Shown here piece by piece: positions 17,279-25,777 of a stretch of 64,000 bases of DNA; position 1 is the stretch's first letter; every line of letters starts with the position of its first letter. This stretch comes from Georgenia thermotolerans (GTDB taxonomy: Bacteria; Actinomycetota; Actinomycetes; Actinomycetales; Actinomycetaceae), in assembly GCF_009193185.1 (NCBI RefSeq), contig NZ_VUKF01000003.1:105675-169674 (forward strand). Reading direction: 5' to 3'. The notes beneath the pieces are model-generated. The model searched no databases. It was not told the DNA's origin and worked only from the letters and a program-made list of their open reading frames with translations. The translations under genes and the position numbers were made by a program.

Positions 17279-18400
17279 TCACAGGGTCCCGGTCAGGGCC
17301 TGCAGGGCCAGGCTGGTGAGCGCGACCGCGACCCACAGTGCGCCGCCGAGCGCGAGGGGGCGCCACCCCGCCTCCCGCACCGACGCGACGGGGGTGAGCA
17401 TCCCGATCGCGGTCATGGCCATGGTCGTCAGCAGCACGGTCAGCCACTTCACGGGGGCGTGCGCCGCCTCGGGCACCAGGCCGACGCTGTTGGCGGCGGC
17501 CGCGAGCAGGAAGAGCACCAGGAAGCCCGGGATCAGCTTGCGCCAGGGCAGCCCCCGCCTCCCCGCGGCGGGCGCTTCCGCGGTGCTCGTGGCCGCGGCG
17601 TCGGCCGCCGCCTGCTGTCGTGCGCGTTCCTGGGTGCGGTGCGTGCGCACCGAGAGCCAGACGGAGATGGGGATGAGCATCAGGGTGCGGGAGAGCTTGA
17701 CGACGACGGCGTAGGAGGTCGCCGCGGCGCCGAAGACGGTGGCGGCGGCCACCACCGAGGAGGTGTCGTTGATCGCCGTGCCCGCCCACAGGCCGAAGGC
17801 GTCCTGGCTCATGCCCATGAGGTGCCCGAGGGCGGGAAAGAGGATCGCGGCGAGGACGTTGAAGACGAAGATCGTCGTCACGGCGAGGGAGATGGCGGTG
17901 CCGGAGGCGCCGATGACGGCGCTGGTCGTGGCGATGGCCGACGCCCCGCAGATGGCCGTGCCGACGCCGATGAGGGTGCGGGTCTCCTGGTCCACGCCGA
18001 GCCGGCGGCCGAGGAGCGCAGTGCCGCCCAGGGCGACGGCGATCGTGCCGACCATGACCGGCAGCGAGTGCGCCCCGACCGTGAGGACCTGACCGAGGGA
18101 GAGCCCGAGGCCGAGGAGGACCACGGCCGCCTGCAGCACCTTCTTCGACGTGAAGGCCAGCCCCGGCCGCAGCGTGTCCACCCGCGCGCCGAGCAGCCGG
18201 CCCAGGCCGAGGCCCAGGAGGATGCCGACGACCGGTCCGCCCATCACCGGCACCCAGGCGCCGATGGCCATCGCCGCCAGCGCGACCGCGGCGCACACCC
18301 CCACCCCCGCCCAGAACCCCCCGCGCCGGAGAGCCGGGGCGGGGGACGCCGGCGCGGTGGTGACCCGGGCGGTTTCTGGAATGCCGCTGTCTCTTATCAC
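17279..18400 (-). CDS. YeiH/UPF0324 family membrane protein, putative sulfate/sulfite exporter
   Basis: A 373-residue protein with about ten membrane segments and the YeiH hallmarks: PGLAFTSKKVLQAAVVLLGL, GVGTAICGASAIATTSAVI and GTAINDTSSVVAA. A soluble Ala-rich loop of about 40 residues near residue 265 separates the last segments. In enterobacteria YeiH is paired with a LysR regulator, and here a LysR gene is divergent 71 bases away. The GTG start has no ribosome site; GATGCT at -12 to -7 could make it leaderless. Confidence 0.85.
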   Translation of the reverse strand: MIRDSGIPETARVTTAPASPAPALRRGGFWAGVGVCAAVALAAMAIGAWVPVMGGPVVGILLGLGLGRLLGARVDTLRPGLAFTSKKVLQAAVVLLGLGLSLGQVLTVGAHSLPVMVGTIAVALGGTALLGRRLGVDQETRTLIGVGTAICGASAIATTSAVIGASGTAISLAVTTIFVFNVLAAILFPALGHLMGMSQDAFGLWAGTAINDTSSVVAAATVFGAAATSYAVVVKLSRTLMLIPISVWLSVRTHRTQERARQQAAADAAATSTAEAPAAGRRGLPWRKLIPGFLVLFLLAAAANSVGLVPEAAHAPVKWLTVLLTTMAMTAIGMLTPVASVREAGWRPLALGGALWVAVALTSLALQALTGTL

Positions 18401-18459
18401 CCACCCAGCATCCGCCCGACGGGGCCGTCGCCACTAGTCGGCATTCGCCGATCGGGCCA

Positions 18460-18465
18460 TAGGGT
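18460..18465 (+). promoter_or_regulatory. Leaderless -10 element of the LysR gene
   Basis: TAGGGT ends six bases before the LysR ATG. A small inverted repeat, CGGCATTCGCCG at 18439-18450, lies just upstream and could be a regulator site shared with the divergent yeiH-like gene. Confidence 0.45.
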
Positions 18466-18471
18466 GTTCCT

Positions 18472-19386
18472 ATGTCACGCCGCCTGCCGGATCTCGCGAG
18501 TCTCGAGCTGCTGGTCGCGGTCGCCGACGAGGGCGGCATCGGCGCGGCCGCCCGGGCGGTCGGCATCAGCCAGCCCTCGGCGACCGAGCGGCTGCGCACG
18601 CTCGAGCGTCGGCTCGGCCTGCTGCTGATCCGGCGCACCCCCGCCGGCTCCACCCTCACCGGCGAGGGCACCGCCGTCGTCGGCTGGGCACGTGGCGTGC
18701 TCCAGGCGGCACAGGAGCTGGTGGACGGTGCCGCGGTCCTGTCCGGCCAGCGGCGGCGTCATCTCGACGTCGGCGCCAGTCTGACCGTCGCCGAGCACCT
18801 CGTGCCCGGCTGGCTCGTCGCGCTGGCGGAGAGCGCCCCGGACATCTCCGTGACCCTGCAGATGGGGAACTCCACCGTCGTCGCCGACCAGGTGCGCACG
18901 GGGAAGGTGCAGCTCGGCTTCGTCGAAGGCCCGGCGGCGCCGGCCGGCGTGCGCTCGCGCACGGTCGGCGTGGACGAGCTGGTCCTGGTCGTGGCGCCCG
19001 GGCACGACTGGACCGACGGCAGGGCCGTGGGCGCCCCGCAGGTGGCGGCGACCCCGCTCGTCATGCGCGAGGCGGGCAGCGGCACCCGCGACGTGCTCGA
19101 GGAGTGGCTCGCCACGATCGGCTTGCGCGCGGTGCCGGCGGTGGAGCTGGCGTCGACGACGGCGCTGGTCCAGGCGGTCATGGCAGGCGTCGGCCCCGGT
19201 GTCGTCTCGCGCCTCGCCGTCGCCGCCGAGCTCGCCGAGGGCCGGCTCGTCGGCGTGCCGCTCGAGGTCCTTGAGGGCGGGGCCGCCCGTCCCGTCCGCC
19301 TGACCCGCAAGATCCGTGCCATCTGGCGCGGGAACGCTCCCACGGCCGCGGCGGCCGCACTCGTCGCCGTCGCGTTGACGCCGTAG
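18472..19386 (+). CDS. LysR-family transcriptional regulator
   Basis: A 304-residue LysR protein. The winged helix lies at residues 5-65 with AARAVGISQPSATERLRTLE, followed by a linker and a two-lobed co-inducer domain (VGASLTVAEHLVPGWL; EAGSGTRDVLEEWL). It is divergent from the YeiH-like transporter, as YeiE is in enterobacteria, so it most likely controls that gene. The signal molecule is unknown. Confidence 0.88.
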   Translation: MSRRLPDLASLELLVAVADEGGIGAAARAVGISQPSATERLRTLERRLGLLLIRRTPAGSTLTGEGTAVVGWARGVLQAAQELVDGAAVLSGQRRRHLDVGASLTVAEHLVPGWLVALAESAPDISVTLQMGNSTVVADQVRTGKVQLGFVEGPAAPAGVRSRTVGVDELVLVVAPGHDWTDGRAVGAPQVAATPLVMREAGSGTRDVLEEWLATIGLRAVPAVELASTTALVQAVMAGVGPGVVSRLAVAAELAEGRLVGVPLEVLEGGAARPVRLTRKIRAIWRGNAPTAAAAALVAVALTP

Positions 19387-19567
19387 ACCGTCGTCCGGCA
19401 CTGGGCGCCCTCGGTGGCTGGGCAGGACGACCCGGGATTCGAGCTGGTCGACGAGGGCACGCGGCTATCACCGAGCGGCTCAGCCGGCCCGACCAGCGAC
19501 ACCCACAGCATGGTGCTCCTTCCTCCTCACCGACCGGGACCGTCGCGTGCAGCGCACGCGAGTCCGG

Positions 19568-20845
19568 TCAGGCTGCGCCATGGGGTTCCCGGGCGGCGAC
19601 CGCAGGAGGGGCTGGCGTGGACCCGGCCCCGGCCCCGGCCGAACGGCGTTCGGAACGCGCGTAGAGGCGCCGGCCAGGGGAGGACGTCACCCCGAAGGTC
19701 AGGACGCTGGCGGCGATCACCAACGTCGCGGCGCCGAAGAAGCGAGGGTCGGTCACGCCGGTGTCGACGGCATGGGCGACGTAGAAGATCGAGCTTGCAC
19801 CCATGGGGCCGAACCAGCCGAGGAAGACGGCGTCGCGGCCGCGGAAGCCGAGAGGACGGGCGAGCACGAGCACGGCCGGGAGCCGACGCAGGAGCAGGAT
19901 CAGGACCACAACGAGCGGGGCGGCCGCCCCGAACGCCGCCCACTGATCCCAGGGCAGGAACACGCCGAGAATGAAGAACAGCGGCAGACACAGGTAGCGG
20001 TTGGCGGCCTCGTTGAGCCTCTGCTGGCGCCCGCGTTCCTCGTCGCCGACCAGCGCGTTGTACGCGGTGCCGGCGACGAAGACCCCGAGGATGCCGTCGG
20101 TGCCCGCGGCTCGCCCGAGGCCCAGCACGGCCACGGCCAGGAGCACCGTGAGCACGAGGGTCGGGCCCGGCTCGGGGTCGCCGTATCGCCCGGCCACACG
20201 CGCGCCCAGGGCGGCGAGTGCGCCCATCGCGGCGCCGATGAGGAGACTGCCGGTGACCTCCCACACGAGTCGGCCGGCTTCGGCGCCCGGGGTGGTCGCG
20301 GGCAGCACGACGGCGAGGGCCACGCCCACGATGGGAAGCGCGAGACCGTCGTTGATGCCGCTCTCCGCGGTGATCGCGTGGCGGAGCCGCTGCGGCAGGC
20401 TCTCCTCGGCCGGCTTGCCCGAGACGATGGAGCCCGCGAGAACCGGGTCCGTCGGGCACAGGCACGCCCCCACGAGCGCGGCGAGGGCGAGAGGGATCCC
20501 GAGGACGAGCGCGGAGGCACCCGCGATGACCGCCGCCAGCGGCATGACGACCAGCAGGAGGATGGGCACCGGACGGACGACGCCGCGCAGCTGCCGGGCG
20601 GGAAAGCGCAGCGCCGCCTCCATCACCGAGACGGCGACGACGAGCCGGCTCCCCTCGAGGAGGGCCAGGTCCCGGGCGCGCTCGGAGAGCTCCAAGGCAC
20701 CCAGGACGTGCGGCCCGACGATCACCCCGGCAGCGAGTGCGACGAGCGGCCCGGACACGGCGAGGTCGCGTATGCGGCGGCTCATCAGAGCCAGGACGAG
20801 CGCGAGCGTGCCGACCAGTCCGTACATCAGGTGGAGCTGCGTCAC
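19568..20845 (-). CDS. Cation:proton antiporter, NhaP/CPA1-like
   Basis: A 425-residue membrane protein with about twelve segments. The ion-site motifs CLCPTDPVLAGSIVSG and AITAESGINDGLALP, with the Asp and the Asn-Asp pair, are those of NhaP-type Na+(K+)/H+ exchangers. The GTG at 20845 has GGGGGAC six bases upstream and is preferred over the longer in-frame ATG 69 bases earlier, which adds a non-family Arg-rich segment. The 180 bases downstream to the LysR stop hold nothing recognisable. Confidence 0.85.
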   Translation of the reverse strand: MTQLHLMYGLVGTLALVLALMSRRIRDLAVSGPLVALAAGVIVGPHVLGALELSERARDLALLEGSRLVVAVSVMEAALRFPARQLRGVVRPVPILLLVVMPLAAVIAGASALVLGIPLALAALVGACLCPTDPVLAGSIVSGKPAEESLPQRLRHAITAESGINDGLALPIVGVALAVVLPATTPGAEAGRLVWEVTGSLLIGAAMGALAALGARVAGRYGDPEPGPTLVLTVLLAVAVLGLGRAAGTDGILGVFVAGTAYNALVGDEERGRQQRLNEAANRYLCLPLFFILGVFLPWDQWAAFGAAAPLVVVLILLLRRLPAVLVLARPLGFRGRDAVFLGWFGPMGASSIFYVAHAVDTGVTDPRFFGAATLVIAASVLTFGVTSSPGRRLYARSERRSAGAGAGSTPAPPAVAAREPHGAA

Positions 20846-20938
20846 CAAGAGTCCCCCTGCTCGGTTCGACGGATGAGTGAGGGCCATCTTGTGACGCGAG
20901 CGCCGCGACCGCACACGGGGCGCGGGCCGCGCCGCCCG

Positions 20939-21400
20939 CTAATCGCGGGCTTGGCGCAGCGACGCCGGGAGCAGCCACCGGCCCAGCCGCGCCGCGGCCG
21001 CCTCGCGCCACGCCGCCGCGCTGGCAAGGACCCCGCCGCCTCGGGGTGGACGCTGGGGGGTGCTGGGCGCGTGGCGGGCCAACAACGCACCGGCCAGGGC
21101 GAAGCTGAGTGCGGCGGCCGCGTCGGTCCGCGCCGTTCGCGCCCGTGTCCGGTCCCAGGCGGCCAGCAGGAGCATCGACGCGCCGTGCACCAGGTCCGCC
21201 TCGGCGCCCAGGGCGAGCACCGCGCGCCCCGGGGTGCCGGCCGTGCCGGCGGCCTGGACCAGGTGTCGGGCGCCGAGCACCCGGGCCACCGCCGTGGTCC
21301 GCGGGTCGGGCCGGTGCCCGGTGCCCAGCGTGACGATGAGGTCGGGGGCGAAGAGCAGTCCCGCCCCGTAGCCGGCCCGGACGGCCGCGAACCAGCTCAC
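20939..21400 (-). CDS. Hypothetical protein coupled to the SDR gene
   Basis: A 153-residue protein with the start GTG overlapping the stop of the SDR gene (GTGA). Two hydrophobic stretches are visible (AVRAGYGAGLLFAPDLIV and DAAAALSFALAGALLA). The motif VARVLGARHLVQAAGT recalls small membrane proteins often seen beside SDR genes. Function is unknown; the coupling suggests it works with the dehydrogenase. Confidence 0.65.
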   Translation of the reverse strand: MSWFAAVRAGYGAGLLFAPDLIVTLGTGHRPDPRTTAVARVLGARHLVQAAGTAGTPGRAVLALGAEADLVHGASMLLLAAWDRTRARTARTDAAAALSFALAGALLARHAPSTPQRPPRGGGVLASAAAWREAAAARLGRWLLPASLRQARD

Positions 21401-22404
21401 CGTCGGCGCAGCCAGGTCATCGTGGCGAGGGCGCCGGTCCCGGCGACGGCCGCCACGGCGCCGACCGCTCGGAGGTGGTGGGAGAGGAACAGCTGCGGGT
21501 CGTGGGCGTGGGACTTGTCGTCGAAGGCGCCGTGGGCGCCGTGGTCGTGCCCGCCCTCGCCGTCGACGGGCTCCCACAGGTTGTTCGGCCGGTCCGGGCC
21601 GACCTTCTCCCCGGTCTGCTGGGCCTTGTAGCCGGTGCGGCCCAGGTAGCGGTCCAGCAGCGCGGGCGCGACCTTCTGGCCGAGGATGGTGTAGGCGGTG
21701 GTCGTGCCCACCCAGTAGTGCTTGCGCCGGGGGTGGTCGGCGGCGAAGACGACGCCGCGGGCGGCGAGCTCGGGCTGGTAGATCGGTGGCACCGGCTGGG
21801 GATGGCGGGGCAGCCGGGAGAGGACCCAGGAGAACTGTGGGGTGTTGACCGCCGGCATCTGCGCGATGGTGATGTGGACGTTGCTCTTGTCGTGGATCAG
21901 CTCGGTGCGGATCGATTCGGTGAACCCGTTGATCGCGTGCTTGGCGCCGCAGTAGGCCGACTGCAGCGGGATGCTGCGAAAGCCCAGCGCGGAGCCGACC
22001 TGGACGATCGTCCCCTGGTCGCGGGGGAGCATGCGGGACAGGGCGACGCGGGTGCCGTGGACGTAGCCGAGGTAGGTCACCTCGGTGATCCGCTTGTACT
22101 CCTCGGGCTCGATCTGGGTGAACGGGGCGAACACGGCCGTGAACGTCACGTTGATCCACACGTCGATGGGCCCGAAGGCGTCCTCGACCTGCTGGGCGGC
22201 GGCCTCCACCTGGTCGTAGTCGGCGACGTCGGTGGGGATCGCCAGCGCCCGGCCACCGGCCCGTTCGACGTCGCGGACGGCGCCGTCCAGCCCGGCCCTC
22301 CCGCGCGCCAGGAGCCCCACGTTCGCCCCGCGCGCCCCGAACTGCCACGCGGTGGCGCGTCCGATCCCCGCGCTCGCCCCGGTGATCACCACGGTCTGGC
22401 TCAT
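21397..22404 (-). CDS. Short-chain dehydrogenase/reductase with C-terminal membrane anchor
   Basis: A 335-residue SDR. The cofactor motif TGASAGIG is at residues 8-15, and the catalytic Ser and YCGAK are near residues 143-160. The last 25 residues, ending GALATMTWLRRR, form one hydrophobic segment that would anchor it to the membrane. A His-rich stretch (GGHDHGAHGAFDD) precedes it. The usual NNAG is changed to NVTF. The substrate is unknown. The start is the ATG reading MSQTVVITG. Confidence 0.85.
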   Translation of the reverse strand: MSQTVVITGASAGIGRATAWQFGARGANVGLLARGRAGLDGAVRDVERAGGRALAIPTDVADYDQVEAAAQQVEDAFGPIDVWINVTFTAVFAPFTQIEPEEYKRITEVTYLGYVHGTRVALSRMLPRDQGTIVQVGSALGFRSIPLQSAYCGAKHAINGFTESIRTELIHDKSNVHITIAQMPAVNTPQFSWVLSRLPRHPQPVPPIYQPELAARGVVFAADHPRRKHYWVGTTTAYTILGQKVAPALLDRYLGRTGYKAQQTGEKVGPDRPNNLWEPVDGEGGHDHGAHGAFDDKSHAHDPQLFLSHHLRAVGAVAAVAGTGALATMTWLRRR

Positions 22405-22478
22405 CTCGCCACTCACTTCCGGACGGGTCCGCCGGCACACCGACGGACGGTGTTCACTCCAACTTTCGGAACCGGGCG

Positions 22479-23054
22479 TCAGCTGGGGGGCTGGACCGGT
22501 TCGGCGCCGCGCTCGATCTGCACCCCGGTGAACTCCGCGTCCACCGGCTCGGTGAAGCGCCGGCCGTTGATCTCGTCATGGCGCATGAACGTCGGCGGGT
22601 CCACGTGCACGCGCAGCGTGTACTCGCCGTCCTCGGGCAGGGTCCAGTTGCGCGCGTAGTGGTACAGCATGGGGTGCCAGACCAGCTCCTGGACGTGGGG
22701 GCCGAGCTCCTGGCCGCCGGGCGTGACGAGGGTGGCGGTGACGTGCAGGCCGGGCACGAACCGCCCGTCGGCGGCGTCGCGCACGGCGATCTCCACGTGG
22801 GCGTTCTCGCCCTCGGGGTTGCGCCAGACCAGGTCGCCGTCGTGGAAGTGGTACATGCCCTCGGCGTCCTCGATGGCGTAGCCGATCCGGTACTGCCCGG
22901 CCTCCTGCTCACCGCCGTCGTGGGCCACCTCCTGGGTCATGTACTGCAGCGCCCGCCCGTACGCCTCGCCCTGCTCGACGGCGCGCCGGAGCTGAGGCGT
23001 GGTGGCCTCCGAGCTGTCGGGGTTCATCGGGGCCGGGGTCGTCTCGTCCGCCAT
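22479..23054 (-). CDS. P19/Tp34-type iron-transport family protein, no signal peptide
   Basis: A 191-residue protein. The core QYRIGYAIEDAEGMYHFHDG, with AVRDAADGRFVPGL and the late VDPPTFMRHDE, resembles the periplasmic Fe2+-binding family (P19, Tp34, FtrA). Those bind Cu/Fe through His and Met, and several His and Met residues are present here. Unlike them it has no signal peptide or lipobox, so it is probably cytoplasmic. The ATG follows AGAGGAGAGCC. It is divergent from the Nuo-like cluster across 269 bases. Confidence 0.6.
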   Translation of the reverse strand: MADETTPAPMNPDSSEATTPQLRRAVEQGEAYGRALQYMTQEVAHDGGEQEAGQYRIGYAIEDAEGMYHFHDGDLVWRNPEGENAHVEIAVRDAADGRFVPGLHVTATLVTPGGQELGPHVQELVWHPMLYHYARNWTLPEDGEYTLRVHVDPPTFMRHDEINGRRFTEPVDAEFTGVQIERGAEPVQPPS

Positions 23055-23323
23055 GGCTCTCCTCTGGGATCGGTCACGGTCACATCTGTCCACCCAGGAT
23101 TTCCTGATCGGGCGCGCACCGCGCGCCGAAGGGCCTCGGCGCGCGACCGATCCGCCTCGGCGGCATGATGGGCCGCGCCGGGCGGGTGCCCGATGGCCCC
23201 GGCCCGGTCGAGGGCGCCCGTACAGGGGAAGCGCCGCACCGTCCGAAGCGGGGATGCCTGCCTCCTGGCCCGGGAACAGCGGCCTGGCGGCCTGCCCCAG
23301 AGCCCTGTGCCGAAAGGAGAGTC

Positions 23324-23668
23324 GTGTTCTCAGGCGTGATGGTGATGGCGATCGGCGTGGTCGCCCTGATCGGCGGGCTCTACGTCGTGCACCGGATCGC
23401 CACGGTGGCGGCCGACCCGCTCATGGTGCTGCCCTTCGACTCCGGCTGGCGCCCCGAGCAGCACGCCCTCTCCCGCTACCACGTGCGGTGGTACCTGGCG
23501 ACGCTGGTCTTCCTCGCCTTCGACGTGGAGATGCTCTTCATGTACCCCTGGGCGGTCGTGGTCGCCAAGGAGGGGATGACGGCGGTCGTGGAGATGTTCC
23601 TCTTCCTCGGGGCGCTCTTCGTGGCGGTGGCCTGGGCGTGGCGGGAGGGTGCCTTCCGGTGGGTGTGA
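23324..23668 (+). CDS. nuoA: NuoA-like subunit of complex I-type membrane arm
   Basis: A 114-residue protein with three membrane segments. FDSGWRPEQHALSRYHVRWYL and FLAFDVEMLFMYPWAV match the NuoA loop and second helix. It helps seal the quinone cavity in real complex I. The GTG follows AAAGGAGA with good spacing. It opens an eight-gene operon in which every following gene but the last overlaps its neighbour. Confidence 0.88.
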   Translation: MFSGVMVMAIGVVALIGGLYVVHRIATVAADPLMVLPFDSGWRPEQHALSRYHVRWYLATLVFLAFDVEMLFMYPWAVVVAKEGMTAVVEMFLFLGALFVAVAWAWREGAFRWV

Positions 23669-24813
23669 GGCAGGCGGTCACGCGCGCGGCCGCGGAGGGC
23701 GCTCACGTCCTCCTCGTCGAGGTGCCGGGATGGTGGCGGACCCGGGCCGCGGTGGAGCGCGCCGTGCTGGCCCGCGGCTGGCGGCTCGCCCTCACGCCGG
23801 CCGACGCGGATGCGCTCGTGGTCTGCGGTGCCCCCGGGGCCGGGCTGCGGGAGCGGGTCGAGTCCGTCTGGCACCAGCTGCCCGGGCCCCGCGTGCGGGT
23901 GGGCATCGTGGACGACGACGCGGCCGCCTGCCTGGACCGGGTCCACGCCGGCCTGCTCCACACCGCCGCTCACCGCGACGACGCTCGCCGACGTCCCGGC
24001 GCGTCGGACCTGCTCGCCGAGCCCGGCGACGACGGGAGCGGGCACGGGGACATGGAAGGCCATGAGGGGCACGGGGATCACGGGGACATGGAAGGCCATG
24101 AGGGGCACGGGGACATGGACATGGGCATGGACATGTCCCCGGGCGGCATCCCGCTCGCCGGCGGCGGCGAGGACCGTGACGGCCTGGAGATGGACGTGTT
24201 GACGGTCCGGCTGGGCCCGGTCCTGCCGTACTGGCCCGCCGGGCTCGTGCTGCACTGCTCGCTGCAGGGCGACGTCATCACTGAGGCGCACGGGGACGTC
24301 GTCGATGAGGCCGAGCACGTCGGCACGGAGCCCGACAGGCGCGCCCGCAGCCTCGACAACCTCGTCGCGCTCCTCGCCCTGGCCGGGTGGGACGACGCCG
24401 CGGCCCAGGCCCGCAGGGCCCGGGACGCCGCGCTGGGCGCGGAGGCGCGCGGGGAGGTGCCGCTCGATCGCCTGTCCCGCCGACTGCGCCGCTCCCGGCT
24501 CCTGCGCTGGTCGCTGCGCGGCGTCGCGCCGTTGAAAGCCGAGGCCGGCCGGCACGGCCTTCCCGCCGCCGTCGTCGGAGACACCTACGACCGGCTGCTC
24601 CGTCTTCTCGACCGGGCCACCGCCGACGACGCGCGGGGCGACGGCGAGGCCGCCGGCGACCGGGTCCGCGCGCCTGGTCCGGCCTGCTCGCCGCGCCGGC
24701 TGGCCCACCTCGTCACCGGCTTGGACCTGGCCACGGCGCGCCTGGCCATCGCCAGCCTCGACATCCACGAGCTTGCCGTCGACCGCGCGGGCCACGAGGT
24801 CTCCCATGGCTGA
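23659..24813 (+). CDS. Degenerate NuoB/NuoD-like fusion with His/Met-rich linker
   Basis: This 384-residue protein sits exactly where nuoB-C-D would be. Residues of about 1-105 resemble NuoB's second half: TPADADALVVCGAPGAGL and SVWHQLPGPRVRVGI line up with the ADxxIVAGT and VYDQMPEPK region, but all cluster cysteines are missing. Residues of about 125-160 are a His/Met/Asp/Gly linker with a duplicated 12-residue unit. Residues of about 178-225 (LTVRLGPVLPYWPAGLVLHC, GDVITEAHGDVVD) resemble NuoD's first strands; the rest is helical. The alignment is by eye. The start is GTG 23659 or 23665. I infer a redox-dead connector or a metal-sensing subunit. Confidence 0.6.
   Translation: MGVRQAVTRAAAEGAHVLLVEVPGWWRTRAAVERAVLARGWRLALTPADADALVVCGAPGAGLRERVESVWHQLPGPRVRVGIVDDDAAACLDRVHAGLLHTAAHRDDARRRPGASDLLAEPGDDGSGHGDMEGHEGHGDHGDMEGHEGHGDMDMGMDMSPGGIPLAGGGEDRDGLEMDVLTVRLGPVLPYWPAGLVLHCSLQGDVITEAHGDVVDEAEHVGTEPDRRARSLDNLVALLALAGWDDAAAQARRARDAALGAEARGEVPLDRLSRRLRRSRLLRWSLRGVAPLKAEAGRHGLPAAVVGDTYDRLLRLLDRATADDARGDGEAAGDRVRAPGPACSPRRLAHLVTGLDLATARLAIASLDIHELAVDRAGHEVSHG
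24043..24114 (+). repeat. Perfect 36-bp tandem duplication in the Nuo-cluster gene
   Basis: Two head-to-tail 36-base copies (24043-24078 and 24079-24114) differ only in the last base. Each encodes HGDMEGHEGHGD. The near-identity suggests a recent, in-frame expansion of a metal-binding-like segment. Confidence 0.9.
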
Positions 24814-25777
24814 GGCGATGCCGACGGCCGCAGCGGCCGAAGCCACCGGGGCCGCCGCCGTCACCGTGGCCCCCGCCGGCGCGCTGGCCGCGCTGGGGAT
24901 CCTCGTCGCGCTCGCGGTGCTCGCCGCGATGCTGGACGGGGCGCTGACCGCGCGCGCGGACGGCGCCTCCGGCGGCGTGGTCCGCCCGTTCACCGAGACC
25001 GCCCGGCTCATGCGCCAGCGCCGCCGCTCCACGGTCCGGCCGGACGCCCCGCTGTGGCGCATCGGCGGCGCGGGGCTCCTGGTCGCCGCCGCGTTGATGG
25101 TCGCCGTGGTCCCCCTGGGCGGGTGGGCCGTCGCCGACCTCGACGTCGGCGTCGTGTGGTTCAACGCCATGGACGTCGTCGTCTGGGCGTCGGTGTGGCT
25201 GGTCGGCTGGGGGGCGAACTCGGTGCCCGGGCTCGTGGGCGGCTACCGGTTCCTGGCACAGGCGCTGGGGTACGAGCTGCCCCTGATGTTCGCGCTCGTG
25301 GCGCCGGCGATCGCGGCGGGAAGCCTGAATCTCGGTCGGGTCGCGGCCGCCCAGGAGGGGCTCTGGTTCGCGGTGTGGATGCCCGTGGCCTTCGTGGTCT
25401 ACCTCCTCGGCGTCGCCGGGTTCTCGGTCTGGGGCCCCCTGGCCCCGGCGATCGGCACCGACATCGCCGGCGGCGCCCGGGCGGAGCTGTCGGGCGTGGA
25501 CCGGCTGGTCTTCGAGGCGGGCCGGTACGCCCTGCTGGCGGCCGGCGCCGCGTTCGCGGTGCCGATGTTCCTCGGCGGCGGTGCGGGCCCGGGGCTGCCC
25601 GGCTGGGCCTGGGGGCTGGTGAAGACGGTGGCCCTGCTGGCGGTGCTGGTCTGGCTGCGGCGGCGGCTGCCGGCCCTCCGCCCGGACACGTTCCTCGAGG
25701 CCGGCTGGATGGTGCTGTTGCCGGCGGTGCTCGTGCAGGACCTGGTCGTCGCCGTCGTCACCGTGTGGAGGTCGTGA
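24806..25777 (+). CDS. nuoH: NuoH-like subunit with altered quinone loop
   Basis: A 323-residue membrane protein with eight or so segments. VRPFTETARLMRQ and GGYRFLAQALGYELPLMFAL match NuoH. The loop that normally reads RPPFDLPEAESELVAG reads instead WGPLAPAIGTDIAGGARAEL near residues 208-225, so its Phe-Asp-x-Pro-Glu core and most acids are gone. That loop lines the quinone channel in complex I. The ATG follows GAGGTCTCCC and overlaps the upstream stop by eight bases. Confidence 0.8.
   Translation: MAEAMPTAAAAEATGAAAVTVAPAGALAALGILVALAVLAAMLDGALTARADGASGGVVRPFTETARLMRQRRRSTVRPDAPLWRIGGAGLLVAAALMVAVVPLGGWAVADLDVGVVWFNAMDVVVWASVWLVGWGANSVPGLVGGYRFLAQALGYELPLMFALVAPAIAAGSLNLGRVAAAQEGLWFAVWMPVAFVVYLLGVAGFSVWGPLAPAIGTDIAGGARAELSGVDRLVFEAGRYALLAAGAAFAVPMFLGGGAGPGLPGWAWGLVKTVALLAVLVWLRRRLPALRPDTFLEAGWMVLLPAVLVQDLVVAVVTVWRS

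Noticed and set aside
19387..19567. Possible small gene between the LysR and antiporter genes
   Set aside because: Open frames here are short, have no ribosome site and match no family.
23665..23667. Start of the NuoB/NuoD-like gene at the second GTG
   Set aside because: It gives a neat GTGA overlap, but the ribosome site GGGAGGG is better spaced for the GTG at 23659; the choice is not firm.
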